Assembly: GCF_030463565.1 (NCBI RefSeq) | Contig: NC_134643.1 | Span: 75,575,721-75,639,720, forward strand | Origin: Pelecanus crispus | Lineage: Eukaryota; Chordata; Aves; Pelecaniformes; Pelecanidae | Length of the DNA: 64,000 nt | Reading direction: 5' to 3' | In this document: positions 25,380-36,763 of the stretch, piece after piece | Position numbering within the stretch: position 1 is the first letter of the stretch | How the letters are laid out: the number at the start of each line of letters is the position of its first letter | Translations under genes and position numbers: made by a program | Notes under the pieces: model-generated | Told to the model about the DNA's origin: nothing | The model's database searches: none | The model's input: the letters and a program-made list of their open reading frames with translations, nothing else

Positions 25380-26400
25380 TAGAAATAGTAATAAAAAATA
25401 AAATTAGGAGACATATAGATGAGTACTGTGATACTATAGCTATCCATCAGCATAGCTTTTGTAAAGAAAAATGGTGTCTAATGATAATTCCTTGAGCTTG
25501 TCAACAAATAGTAAAAGACAATCATTAGATTTTTTTTCCCCCCCTTTAAAGAAAGTTTTTGAAAAAGACCTTCACAAGGGGCTGTTAGAAAAGTGGTTGT
25601 AGGATAAGAGTACTTTCAAGAATTACATAGTCCTCTGAGGGACAGAAGACAAAACTAAAAGTATATTATCAATGTTTGGTGTAGGAAAACTACAGCAGGG
25701 GTATCCAAAGTCTGGGTGTTGTAGGTGGTGTTTCATGTATATGTATTAATGAATTGAAAATGACCGTGACCAGTGATACAGAAACATTTGTGTCTGAGGC
25801 AGAATCATTCAAGTCAGGGCTGGAGAAGACAGTAGAGGATTCCATGCAGGAAGACGGGTAGGCTGGCTACACAAGTGTAGTGTTGACAAATGCAGAGTAT
25901 TGCATGTCAGGCAGAAAAATGGATGTGATGATGCTCACTGCTCTGTTCTAGCATAACTCTGACCACTTGGGAGTGGAAGGGAAGATGACCTATGTTTCCT
26001 TATGAAACACTTAATCAAAGTAGGTGGAATGACCCAAAGACAAGATCTAGTTGTTGAAAATGGAATAAGAAATAATGCTGAAAATACGAGAGTGGCATAT
26101 GCCAGTAGCAAGCCCTATCCTGTAATAAATTCTTTATGGGTTATGCTACCTGAAGAATGCATATAGCAGAAATAGAAGAAATTCAAAGAGAAACAGTGCA
26201 AATTTTAATCTTGAGTAGACTGACTTCTATATGAGGAAAAAGCTGAGACTTTAGAGAAAAGATAAATAATAAAAACAGAAGTTTATGAAATAAAAGAAAG
26301 GAAGATCTGTTACTCCTTTTTACTTTTTCAGTTGTTACAAGAGCAAGTCAAATGCAAACATACAAATACAAAATAGGAAACAGTCTTTATGCAACTTGTA
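25380..26400 (+). mobile_element. Ancient CR1-type LINE relic, about 1 kb of decayed reverse-transcriptase and downstream sequence
   Basis: Segments in correct order recall old amniote CR1 elements: CATCAGCATAGC near 25448, a decayed Phe-x-Lys...His-Lys-Gly-Leu-Leu-Glu-Lys stretch at about 25556-25592 (the family has FDKVPH..LL.KL), a GVPQGSVLG-like segment near 25695-25715, GTTGACAAATGCAGAGTA near 25882, AGAAATTCAAAGAGAAAC near 26177, TATATGAGGAAAAAGCTGAG near 26230, GTTTATGAAATAAAAG near 26281 and TTGTTACAAGAGCAAG near 26332. Many stops and indels mean that no protein is made. The match is by memory of the consensus, not by alignment. Confidence 0.65.
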
Positions 26401-28116
26401 ATTCACTTTTGGTCCAGATTCCCAGAGTATTTCCATATCAGAGAAATAAAATAAAAGACTTGCATGTTTATCTTTGCGTTATGTGTCCAAATACAAGATT
26501 TTGGAGTTAGCCATGAAACAAGTTGCTCTTACCCTGTCTTTGCAGACCACACCTCTAACAGGTGAGATTCTGTAATACACGTCAGGCTCTGTCTATCCGA
26601 ATTGGCCTGTGTAGCCATGAGCTCCAGGCAGGGGTGCCTGGACCTGCACCAGTCAGCTGTGGTCCCCAGAGGGATGTTGCGGGGTGATGGTGCATGTTGG
26701 TTGGTACTTCATGGTATCAAACTCCGCAGTGCGCTTGCCTGTTTTTTCTGTCTTATAAAAATGTATTTTATATTTTAAGCCACTCTATACTTAGGCCAAC
26801 ATTTTATGAAGTCATATACATATGCCAGAGTTAAAGCAGCCAGCAGGAGATGAGGGACAGGAGTAAACTTCCTTCTTTTGTTATAGAATGCTTGTCCGGT
26901 CTGAGCCCACCTTGCTTTGAAACATCTAGGACATGAAATAGCGGAGAACTGGGTCTTGTAGTTTCTGTGTGTGAGGCAGAGTTCTCACTTAAATTCTGTG
27001 GTGATTTTTCAAACTATCATAAGAAAATTTGCTTTTATTAAATGATGTACATCGTTTTCATGCAATTAAATACAAATTCCCAGTAACATCGTGGGCATTT
27101 TTTTAGTGGCCCTATGTGTCATGGCCCAAAAATCACTCTAAAAACTGTGATCGTTTTAGAGATTGTAGTCACAAAGCTCTGTATGGTTGCTTTTGTGCTG
27201 AAGGCCTGTCCTGACTGCATACAGCAGGTTTTAACTTTGACTACAGTATTGGGACCCCTCTGAGAAATTTATGGCAACTTGCAAAAGAAAAAAAAAAAAG
27301 GCCAGTTAAAAAAAAAGGTAGGCATCTCTGTCTCCTTCTATTTTCTACCACTCAACTTGCACTTCTGGAGACAGCTGCTGCCATTCTATTGCTAGCTCAG
27401 AATTCATTAGAAAACAAGTTTCACCTGTGACATTCTCACATGTGAAATCTTTGCCCAGATTTTGAACCACATTGCTCTCAAGAAAGGGCAGTAGCTACAT
27501 GCAAATACCAGGAGAGATGGTTGACAGGATTGATCATGTGGGGTCAAATGCTAAAAAGGTATATATGAATGTGATTTTGTTTCTTGAAAAAGTGTCAAAA
27601 GACTATCTCTGATATCTGATGTGGTGATATTAACTGTTTCTGCATTTTGACGTTTTTCTCCGTATGTCTCAGGCTGTTAACATGCAGAAGTTACTTATTT
27701 TATTTTATTTATTGGACGGGGGTCAGGCACTTTGTAAATTATGGATTGCATTCTCAGTGAATCAAAATATTTAGGTTGCTTGTGAGGTTCAGTCCTTGGC
27801 ATCACGTCACTAATTACTTTTACACAACTCTGAAATAATAAGAGAAGGAAAATTCACCAACAAAGAGAAATTAAACTTTGTAAAACAAAACAAAAGCCAC
27901 ATCAGAAATAGAAAATGTTATTTAAGGGGAAAAGCGGATGACCAAATGTGCAGTCTGGATTCAGTACAATGTGATATGGCAAGAGAAGAGACACTCAGCT
28001 TTGGATCTTCTCCAGGCACAGGAAAATTTATGACATAAATTTTCTTTGATAAACATTTCTGAGAAACTTCTTTGTATTTTAATCTTAATGAATATTTGTC
28101 TCAATCCAGTGGTCTC

Positions 28117-28142
28117 TTTTTTTTTTTTTTGGGGGGGGGGGG
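28117..28142 (+). repeat. T14-G12 homopolymer junction
   Basis: Fourteen T are directly followed by twelve G and then GGTGGGGAGGGG-type sequence, giving G-quadruplex potential on the + strand. Confidence 0.9.
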
Positions 28143-30595
28143 TGGGGAGGGGAAGTGGCTGTGGTTTTTTATATGTCCTTTCTGATTCTTTTATATTCTG
28201 AATATACCTCAGTGGCAACTGTTGAAGATCTGTCTTGCTCACAGGCTAATTGGTAGTGGAAGACAGTCAACCCTGTACCTGGATTGCATTAGGATTTTTG
28301 AAGAGTGTCCCCAGATATTCTGATTTTCCCATACTTCTGCTTCAGAGTACTGTACCAGTATTTTCTCAGTTTTTCCCCACACAAGGTGCAGAAGCATTCC
28401 CAGGGGCCTTCAGCATGCTACCCCTGCAGTGTTTCTAGCTTCTAGCTGTCCCATGTAATGAGAGATGAGAAGCTACTTCCATAGAAGTAGCAATAACAAG
28501 CCATTGGTCTGTTTTATACCATACTTACGTGTTTATTTCTCTATAATAGTGGCTGAATTGGAGACTGTGCATTGAAAGTAGGAGTTCAGCTTTTTGCTTT
28601 GACAGAACCAAATGGCATTAGTTTTGCTTTTGCTCAGAAATGGAAAATCACTCATAAAACTGCATCAGAGCACCGTTAAATAAATGAATGGGTATAGTAT
28701 GCTTTTGTAACTTTATAAATGAAACGTAACTCTACATACTCATTGATTGCTGTTTCAGCGTGCAAGGTGTAAGATAGCAACGTGTTTTATAACTCCCCTC
28801 CCTTACAGAGATGCATTTAACGTCATTAGAATCATTGCTTAATTTACAGTTTGATCTTCCCAGTGACATGTATAACAAGTTAAATGTCAGTAGAGTGCAT
28901 TTAATAAACACTAATTTGTATTAATCTTATCGTAGACTGTATACGTAATGTAGGGACCTTGTGTGTGGTACAGTAGAAAGGGAATATATTTACAAATCTG
29001 TTCTGAATTTCAAAACGGTACATTTCAGCATCTATATCTTTTGAAACATTTACGAGATAGCAGTTACATGAATTCTTATGATTATACAGACTAAAAAGGA
29101 ATAAAACAGATAAGCAATTTATAGACTGTAAGAATGTTACCTTTTTTCTGTTCATTGTCTAATTACAATTACAGTCTAAGCTGTAAACTGGTTCAGATAG
29201 AGGATATTTCTTACAAAAGACCTAATTCTTCATTGCCTTTCCAGTACAAAGTGAATAGAAAATGGTAATATTATTTGGAAGTATTTTACATTCCCACTTT
29301 TTCTCTAATCAATGGAGTGTATAAAATGGAGGGCAACCATGAATTGAGCTATATGCGTTTGTATCATGCCCACCGCAAAAGAGCTCAGTCTAGTTAGCTG
29401 AGGGTGGCTGTAGTCCTGTGCTAAAAGTGTAATAAACGATCGTAATGGCACTAAAACCCAAACCGCTTTGAGTGAAGAGAAGCACACAATAGATGTACCT
29501 GTGGGCGTAGAGAATTTTTGTTGCAAACACCAGAGCAAACCTCATGACCACAAAAGGAAGGCTGGAATGCCTTCACAAAACACATAGGACTAGGTGCTGT
29601 GGGTTATTCCAAAACATCCTTGCATTTTTAATTGCATGATGCCTGTTTTACATCAGACAATTAATGGAAGCAAATCTGTTTCTTTTAAACCCAGCATCTT
29701 TGGTGCACAGGTTAGTAAGAGCAGACTATAGTGGAAAAAGCAGTCAGATTAGAAATACAAAGACAAATTATGATGACTCTAACCCTGTTCAGCGGATGAG
29801 TTAAAAAAATCAGACAGAATTGTTATTGGGAAAGTGACGAGAATGCAGTGATAAAACTTGCAAGAATTATATTGAGAGCCACGCAGAAAGGCCTACTGGG
29901 TTAAGTAGAAAGGTCTCAATTTCAATGGGCTTGGAATCACACTCAACAATTATTACCTACTTTTACAAATAGATCAAAATTGTGCGTTTAGGATACTTAG
30001 GCTCAGAAGCTTATGTTTGGCTATAAAACTTAGGTTGCCTGTTCAGAAGAGACTCGATTTCTACCAACCACTCCTCCGCACATGCACTGGGGGAAAAGGG
30101 AGTCATTTCCTTTCAATGGGAGTTGGTTATCTGTATGAAATGAGTTAGGTTCATTGTTGGGTATATTGTGGCAGGCATTTCCACGTTCCTAACAGTCATT
30201 GGAAATGACACCGAGGAGGAACGTTCCTGCTGGCATTGTCATCCGAGAGGCTGAAGATCGGATGGGCACTGACAGTAAACAGGTCTGTCACCCAGAAAGT
30301 CATCATCCAGATCAGAATGGAGGCAGGGTAGGGAGACTTGCACGTAAGGTGAGGCTGTGGGCTTCGGTCGGGACGGTACTTTCCGTGCAAAATAACTGTG
30401 CTGAAAAAAGAACATAGGAAAAAAAAAAAAAAAGAAAAGACTTAGAGCAACAGGTTCCTATTTTAGTAACATTTTATGTTCAGAACCTTAATGAGATACT
30501 GTAAATTTGAAATCCAGTTAGCTTCTTAAATCATTTCAAGCACAGTTCCTATCCATGGATATGCTATTTTTGTGACTTTTTTTTTTTCTCTAAAC

Positions 30596-30646
30596 TGTCC
30601 TGGTTTTATTTAATTTTTTTAAGCTGCTTCTGTGCAGACCACGACA
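30596..30646 (+). repeat. 51-bp segment with LTR-like ends (possible deleted LTR)
   Basis: It starts TGTCCTGGTTTT and ends ACCACGACA, the exact termini of LTR copy A, with only about 30 unrelated bases between. No clear target duplication (TAAAC before, AACAG after). It may be a drastically deleted LTR or coincidence. Confidence 0.25.
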
Positions 30647-33245
30647 AACAGTCAAGACACCCTGTAGCTAACTGACAGTATAGAGACATAATAAAACAAG
30701 CTGCACCCAAAATAAAGGAACTGGGAGGAGGGGACAGGACACAAAATCAAGAATGTGTCCTCTCTCTCTAATTTTTCTCGTTCTCACAATTAGAAGTTAC
30801 TTTTTTGCCAATATATATAGGTAATTTAATTTAAAATGTGTATACACACACTATTTTTATTTCTAAAAAACTCCATTTATATTATAGTTTACATCTGTAT
30901 TAATTTTGAGGTTCCTTTACCCTGGCTGATGCAGAATGGACAGGATCAAAGAGTGCTGACCTCCTTTTAAAAAATTATTAGGAACTTTTATTGTAATATT
31001 TAGTGACCCTGAGGGAAGTTTGAATTCAAATTTTAGATGAAGGTTCAGATTTCTTCTTAAGGGTAGCGTCAGTTCTCTTTTACAGGGAGGGTTGCAGATG
31101 GTAGGCCCCTGCTGAAATTGCAAGTAAATAGCTGATAAATGAGGGCTTCCCACTTGCAAATGAGATGGTTTTACTTTTCCTTGAAGAAATTCAGTAAATT
31201 GAAAAACTCTAAATAGCACAGAAATTTCAGTCCTCCAGACCGCCTTCTCCTTCTCAGATTTTGCTACACTATATTCAGCACTCAGTTTTGCCAACACCGA
31301 ACATGCCTGATGTGGCATTTACATTCTTTAAAAAAAGCACAGATTAGTTATATTTCTAAGAGTTAACTTCTCCTCTTGACACAGGTACTTAATTCCCATT
31401 AATGGAAATGGCAGCTAGGCATGCACACTGAAAGGAAAAATCTGTTCCTAAGCATATGATCCAAACTGCATTGTAGCTAAACATTTCCATACTCTGAAGT
31501 AAGCACTCATTATTTGCGAGATATTCTTCATAGTAAATGCATCAACCCCACTCTATTCTGCCTCTGCTCTCTCATAACCTGTTCCAAAACACCCTTTCTT
31601 AGGAATCTTACAGATTTGTTCTTAATGCTGCAGTTGTTCTGGTTGTGTGCCTAAAAAAGAAAAATCCATTTAGGATCTTCAGAGTTTTGCATATTTTCAG
31701 TGAGAATTTTCCAGTAAATCATTCTGTGGAACATCTTACATTTCCTTGGACTTTGTAGGTCTCTATTATTAAAACCTACAGTGGAAACAACAAAACCCAA
31801 AAAGCTCTTTTTTTTTCCAGCACTTCCTTTACTTACTGTATTGCAGTATCTGCCAAAGGCACTAGGCTGAAGTGCTATCATTTGATGATTTAAAAAAAAA
31901 ATTAATTAATGTTTTGTTTAAGTTTTTCTTTCTGCCAATATGCTTGTCTAAAGACCTGTGTATTCTGTCTATGCAATATTCCAGAGTTACGGTATTTCTA
32001 ACTTGAGCAGGGTGGATAAATGATTTTTTTGGTTCACCTCTTGAACCGGAGAACCACCATAGTGACCAAAAAATTCAGTTAAGCACAAAAATTCAGATAG
32101 GTTTTTATAACTTGAGCTGTTTCCCCTCACCCAAACAAAAATCAGAGCTTTTTTGTTTAGTTCAACCCAAATTGTCCTCTTTTACCTGGACTCGTTTGGT
32201 TTGGGCACCCCTTAAAGGAAGCAAAGCAAGAGAAATGCAGATTCACTGAACTGCTGGGGGGGTGAGGGGAGGTTTTATTTTTCTCATCAGTTAGAAGATA
32301 TTTGAACTTATGTCTTGAATTCTCAGTCTGAGAAGAGAATTGAGAGAACTGAACGTGGATGTCCCAGGTTGCAAGTGGGTTTTGTAACTACGACCTGCTT
32401 GGTAAAAAGGAGCGCTGGGGCTTTGCTATCAGTAGGCAAAAGTTTCAGGACAAGATAGAACTTCATATGTTAAAAACTGGACAGTTGCGTATTACATACA
32501 TTTTCTTCTTTCTCAGTCAGTGGTTATTTATCCCAATTCCTCAGTTTTTCCACTTTCTGATATGATAGCAGCCTTTGTGATATGTCCTGGCAATTTCTAA
32601 GAAGCAAGCCTTAGAGTTAATATGAAATGATTTGCAGAAAGGTTTCAGAGATTCCCTCAAACCATTTGTTTCACTTGCTTTTTCTCCCTCTTGTGACTGC
32701 AGTTGAACTTACTCTCGGAACATAATTTTATCGATAAGTCTATACAATAGACTGTTGTTAATCCAATAATAACAATACAATGATACGGTAATATAGTAAA
32801 ATGTTAATACAATATTAACGGTAACTTTTTTTTCTCCTTTTCGGACCCAACTCTGTTTCCCCCCAGTCAGCTGCGGGAGGGAGCTCAGTAGTTGCAGAAA
32901 ATATAAAATGAAGCAAAGTGGGAAGAAGAGTAGGTACCTGAGCACAAAATGTACTGGGGTAAGAGTGAATGTAAACCAGGGTAAGGGAAAAGAAGGGTTC
33001 ATGTCAGAAGCATTCAGGGGAATGTTCTCTACTTCCCTCCTTTCTTCCATTTCCTCTCTCGCTCTCAGCTCTCCCTCTTGCTCAGTGATCTTTGTTTTCT
33101 TCCCTGAATATTTTTTTGCCCCCCCTCCCCCCTTCATTATGGTTCTTTGTACTTCTTCCTAGTCTAGCCAATGTCCTCTTCCATAATTCCTGATGTCAAT
33201 GGTGATTGCTCTGGTTTATAATCGTATTAGCCGAGAGCCAGCAAC

Positions 33246-33280
33246 CAAGGAGCCCCATTGTGCTAGGCGTACTACCAGCT
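33246..33280 (+). repeat. Ancient amniote interspersed repeat fragment, second piece
   Basis: AGCCCCATTGTGCTAGGCGT is shared with the fragment near 45.57 kb and with the reptile repeat motif described there. Confidence 0.35.
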
Positions 33281-33849
33281 TGGAGGAGTATGTGATTGTT
33301 GCCCTGAAAACGCTCAAATAGGAAATGATATAGGAGGGGGTAAATATATGTGAACAGACGAGGGAAGGACGTGGTAGAAGAAGGGCAGTTGTGGGGTGGA
33401 GCTGAGCTGCAAAAAGGATATGAGGTTAGAGAGCTGAGTGGAGCTAACGTGCAGTCAAAATATGGTAGTCCTGTTCTGCCAAAACTGTTGAAATTTTTTT
33501 GAATAGAAGGTGGTCTTAATTTTCCTCTAGCTGGGGCTTCTGAGTGGCTTCTCTCTGCAAACTTTTCCCAAGGCCAAGTGTGAGGAAATGGGGGAAGCAA
33601 AGGAAGAAGTGGCAGAGAAGGAACAGCATTTATGGATGGGCAATGGTGCATCAAGGGGAAAATGAAAGACCAAGAAAAGGGGCCCTATAAATGTGAATAC
33701 AGCAATGAAGTATGTTTTAACCAGACAGTAGATGTAAAAATCGTGCCTGTATGGGCAAAACAGCTAAAATACACGTTTCAGCAGCGTAAGGACTGTTGTC
33801 ATCTGTGAGGCACGTGGGATCTTTGTTTCTCATCCTTTTGCTGGAGTTG

Positions 33850-33910
33850 GCTAACTGTGTCAACTTGGGCAAGCTACTAAGCCTGCCTGCATCTCAGTTT
33901 CCTTATTTGA
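33850..33910 (+). mobile_element. MIR-like SINE fragment
   Basis: CAACTTGGGCAAGCTACTAA, then GCCTGCCTGCATCTCAGTTT and CCTTATTTGA follow the MIR core order (ACCTTGGGCAAGTCACTTAA...CTCAGTTTCCTCATCTG). The fragment is old and short. The next ~110 bases may be another ancient amniote repeat (GGCCAAATTCTCCTACT and CCCCTGTGGAGTGAGATAC). Confidence 0.55.
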
Positions 33911-34299
33911 GGCCAAATTCTCCTACTAAGTAGCCTCCTACTCCACACAGAGATTTGCTGATTTGAATGGAACCCCTGTGGAGTGAGATACTTTTCAATA
34001 CAAATAAAGTTTTGGAATCAGCCCTAATTATATTTATTACCTGCAGAGGAGTAATGTGAGACTTAACATGGTTTGAGACCCTCAGATGAAAGAGAAAGTA
34101 TTTGGAATTGTTCTTTTTAATCATCTGCTGCCTTTTCAATGTCTACTTCATAGCTGTCCTAAAAGGGCTAGCTACTAAATAACAAATGAAAAATCCTTGT
34201 ACGTATTAACTAGGTTTGTCAGGCTCCTATGAATGGACCTCTGTGGAAAATATTATTTGCTAGGGGCTACTGAAGGAAGTCAGTTTACCCTGCCCCACA

Positions 34300-34650
34300 G
34301 TGAGGAGCCATTAGATCAACCTCATGCCAGAAGTTGACAGATTGTATGCGACTCCGCTCCGAGCGCTGTGGTGGTGTAAGGCAGACTGGAGACAGCCTTC
34401 GCAGATCCTCTTTTATGAACTGCCGTGAAGGCACCTTTGCAAACTTAGCTTCGGCGTTTTGTTTCGTGAATGGTCTAGTGCTCTGTGGGGATGATGTGTG
34501 TAAGTTACAAGCGGGTTTGCTACTCGTGACTTAAATGATCATCCCAGGCTTGGAGCCGATGATGCCTTTATGCCAACACTGGACTGACTGGCCGCTGTGT
34601 CAGCCCGCTGGTTTATAACACGTGCGTTGAAAGGGAAAAGGAGCAAATTA
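34300..34650 (+). promoter_or_regulatory. CpG-enriched patch upstream of the main island; possible alternative first exon or enhancer
   Basis: Compared with its AT-rich neighbours this stretch has many CpGs (for example CGACTCCGCTCCGAGCGC near 34350) and no repeat signature that I recognise. A consensus donor, TGT|GTAAGT, has its GT at 34500. There is no evidence of coding: the 66-codon frame running through it continues past the donor and matches nothing known to me. It may be the shore of the promoter island, a non-coding first exon or a conserved element. Confidence 0.3.
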
Positions 34651-34920
34651 AACAGTGTAGCCGTTGGATATAAATAAAAATAATAAGCTTGTCCATTTGG
34701 AATTTTTTAAGCCAATGGGCATGAAAATGTTGGAAAATTTTATGGATGCTCTGTGCAAATACGTGTATATATTTCAAAAAGTAAACTTGCTTTCTCTCTG
34801 TCGCTGGGAGGTAGGGATAAGAGGGGAAGAGAGGGGGCAGTGGACCTAATCAAACTGTTGTGGGGTCAAAACCTCGTGGTTTTTAAAGGCCCTTAATGTT
34901 GTCCAGCTGCAAATGAAAAG

Positions 34921-35095
34921 AGAAGGGAAAAAAAAAAAAAAAAAGGAGAGAGAAAGGAATTAGGGCTGGGGAACTGGAAAGAATGGAGTATAGATATGTG
35001 GTTGTGTGTGGGTGTGTGTGCATGTGTGTGCTGAAGAACCGGGAGACCAGTTTTTGGGGTTGGGTTTGTTTTTTTTTTTTTCCCCCTCTTTTTTT
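34921..35095. repeat. Simple-sequence cluster: A tract, GT repeat, T tract
   Basis: A run of A near 34929-34944, an imperfect GTGTGTGG/GTGTGTGC repeat (about 34997-35031) and a T-rich tract (about 35068-35095) sit at the left shore of the main CpG island. Long frames reported through them are low complexity. Confidence 0.85.
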
Positions 35096-35869
35096 CACCC
35101 GCCCCTGAGTGCGAGCTCAGTGCCAGGCTGGACACGGGCCGTGCAGACTATTGAGGCATTGTGCGCTCCGCTTCCAGCGCAGCCCCCGGCTAATCCCCGG
35201 GGCTCGGCCGGGAATTTCCCCGCCGCGTTCCGCCGGCCGCTGCCCCCCTCTTCCCCGCCGGGGCGTCCCCGGGTGTCCCCGGGGCGGGCTGCGGGGCTGC
35301 CCGCGCCTCCGTCCCCGCGTGTCGAAGGGCCATTACCTGATTGCCTTCCTCGCCCGGCAGATTGCTATCTAGCTAATTGGAAGTGCCGCGGAGGCTGCGC
35401 TCCGCAGCCAGCCGAGGGGCTCTGCACCCGCGCCTCGTCCACCTTCTTACCGGCGCTGCCTGGGCGGGGGAATTGGGGAGAGCCACAGCGCAGGGGGCTC
35501 CTCTTGCTCGCCCGGGGCGGGGGGAGGTAAAAAGAAAAGGAGAAAAGCCCTAGCAGGCGAACGGAAAGTTTATTTGTGGTGGTGTTTGTGCGTGAGTGTG
35601 CGTGCGCGCCCGCTGTTTTGGCATGTGGCTACCTTTTCCCTTGCACACAACAGGGCTGTTTGATGGGAGCTGGGAGCTGAGGAAACTTTGGGTTTGTTGC
35701 CAGGACGGTTCGCAGCACTTTGTGGAAAGCAAGAGCTAACAGTGAGACCGACGGAGTGAGTGACAAGTTGTTTACAGGTTTCCTTGAAGGGGCCTCTGCT
35801 ATATTTCAATCTGTCAAAGTTGCTTTTCTTCCCTCAGAACAATGCCTGATTGTTGTGCGGGGTGGTGGT

Positions 35870-35965
35870 GGTTTTTTTTTTTTTTTTTCCTTCTTCTCCC
35901 CTCCCCAAAGAGAGAGAAAGAGGGAGAGAGAGAAAGCGAGCGAGCGGAGAGGGAGGGGGGAGAGA
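35870..35965 (+). repeat. T tract followed by GA-rich tract inside the island gap
   Basis: About 17 T and a CTTCTTCTCCCCTCCCC stretch lead into GAGAGAAAGAGGGAGAGAGAG. Pyrimidine-to-purine mirror sequences of this kind can form unusual DNA structures near promoters. Confidence 0.8.
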
Positions 35966-36359
35966 AAGGAATGAAAATTCTTCGGAGCACAAATGCCTTT
36001 GGTAACATTTTTATGTGTCTAATCTTTTCTCCCCTATTTCAACTCCGAGAGAGTTGATAACTGTTTCAATTTAATCAGTCTGCTCTTGTTTTATCTTCTT
36101 TCTCCACTGATCTTCCTCAGCGCAGGGGATTTGCTCCCGGTTCGCCGGTTTAGGTGGACCCTCGGGCTTCCCCCCGCTTATTTATTCCCCCCCCCCTCCC
36201 GGGTTTTAGGACGTGGAACGGGTCGACTCTCCCGGTCTCCCGGCGGCGGGCGAGCAGAACCAGGGGCAGGGGCCAGGCACCCCGAGGTTGCCCAGCGCCT
36301 CGCAGCCGCGGCGCGCCGCGCCGCTGTGGGGGGAGCTGTGCGAGCAGCCTGCTGCGAGG

Positions 36360-36571
36360 CGCGCTGCCCCTTTAAGAGACTGGTCAAGGAGTCCTAGCTC
36401 AGAGCGAGCGAGCGAGCCGGGAGGGAGGGAGGGAAGGAGGGAGGGAGGGAGGGGAGGGAGGGGGAGAGAGAGAAAATCAATCGGTTTAGAAGGTTTGGAC
36501 TCACTTGACAGGTTCAGTTGGAGGCGACCATAGGTGGCTGCTGTGACAAAGGGAAATTGTGCTTTTCCAGC
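36360..36571 (+). other. SOX5: Probable SOX5 5' untranslated region upstream of the start codon
   Basis: About 210 bases between the GC-rich core (CCCCTTTAAGAG near 36367) and the ATG contain no ATG in any frame, which suits a 5' UTR. The segment holds a GCGAGCGAGC stretch, a long GGGA-repeat purine tract (36401-36475), then a less GC-rich part running into the start codon. I cannot fix the transcription start; the left limit is a guess. The last bases before the ATG (TGCTTTTCCAG, 36560-36570) also look like a splice acceptor, so in some transcripts the exon could begin at 36571 and this segment would be intronic. Confidence 0.5.
36401..36475 (+). repeat. GGGA/GAGA purine repeat in the SOX5 5' region
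   Basis: A (GAGC)n start is followed by many GGGAGGGA units and then GAGAGAGA. There are far more than four GGG runs separated by single bases, so a G-quadruplex could form on the coding strand. The tract lies about 100 bases before the SOX5 start codon, either in promoter DNA or in the 5' UTR. Confidence 0.8.
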
Positions 36572-36609
36572 ATGCTAACTGACCCTGATTTACCTCAGGA
36601 GTTTGAAAG
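36572..36609 (+). CDS. SOX5: SOX5 first coding exon, N-terminal 12 codons (partial gene)
   Basis: The 38 coding bases read MLTDPDLPQEFE followed by AG, the first two bases of an Arg codon. This matches my memory of the start of the long SOX5 isoform, where the next exon continues with Met-Ser-Ser-Lys-Arg-Pro. The donor is GTGAGT at 36610-36615, giving a phase-2 intron. The ATG has A at -3. If the intron were retained, the frame would stop at once (AGG TGA, 36608-36613), so splicing is required. SOX5 is a nuclear SoxD transcription factor with leucine-zipper/coiled-coil dimerisation and an HMG box. It lacks its own transactivation domain and works with SOX6 and SOX9 in cartilage and in neural and glial development. 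Those domains lie outside this window. The exon is embedded in a CpG island, as expected for a regulated developmental gene. The identity rests on a short peptide but it is distinctive and the splice phase agrees. Confidence 0.9.
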
Positions 36610-36738
36610 GTGAGTCGAGTTGTTGGGGCGGGGGGGCGGGGGGGGGGCCGCTGCCTTTTGCGGTGGTGGTGGTGGTGGGTGTCTTCCCTCCCCCCCCCTT
36701 TTTTTTTTTTTGTTCCGTTTTGCGGTGTGTTTGTTGTT

Positions 36739-36763
36739 GTATTTTATTATTATTATTATTATT
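36739..36763 (+). repeat. (TTA)n microsatellite in the first SOX5 intron
   Basis: Six to seven TTA units about 130 bases after the exon donor. Confidence 0.85.

Larger units (their letters stand above)
26401..34299. other. Upstream non-coding DNA
   Basis: Contains the T14-G12 tract, an LTR-like 51-bp segment, MIR and ancient repeat pieces at 33.25 and 33.86 kb, and a purine-poor CT stretch near 33.03-33.15 kb. Minus-strand frames at 30917-31318, 32709-33137 and 33196-33654 match no family known to me. Confidence 0.5.

Noticed and set aside
25694..25708. CAGGGGTATCCAAAG, similar to a hAT terminal repeat
   Set aside because: It fits the internal order of the surrounding CR1 relic (region of the GVPQGSVLG motif), and no partner end or target duplication was found.
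35006..35530. 174-codon + strand frame in the first island lobe
   Set aside because: It passes through GT and T low-complexity tracts and Pro/Arg/Gly-rich island sequence; no conserved domain or plausible start context.
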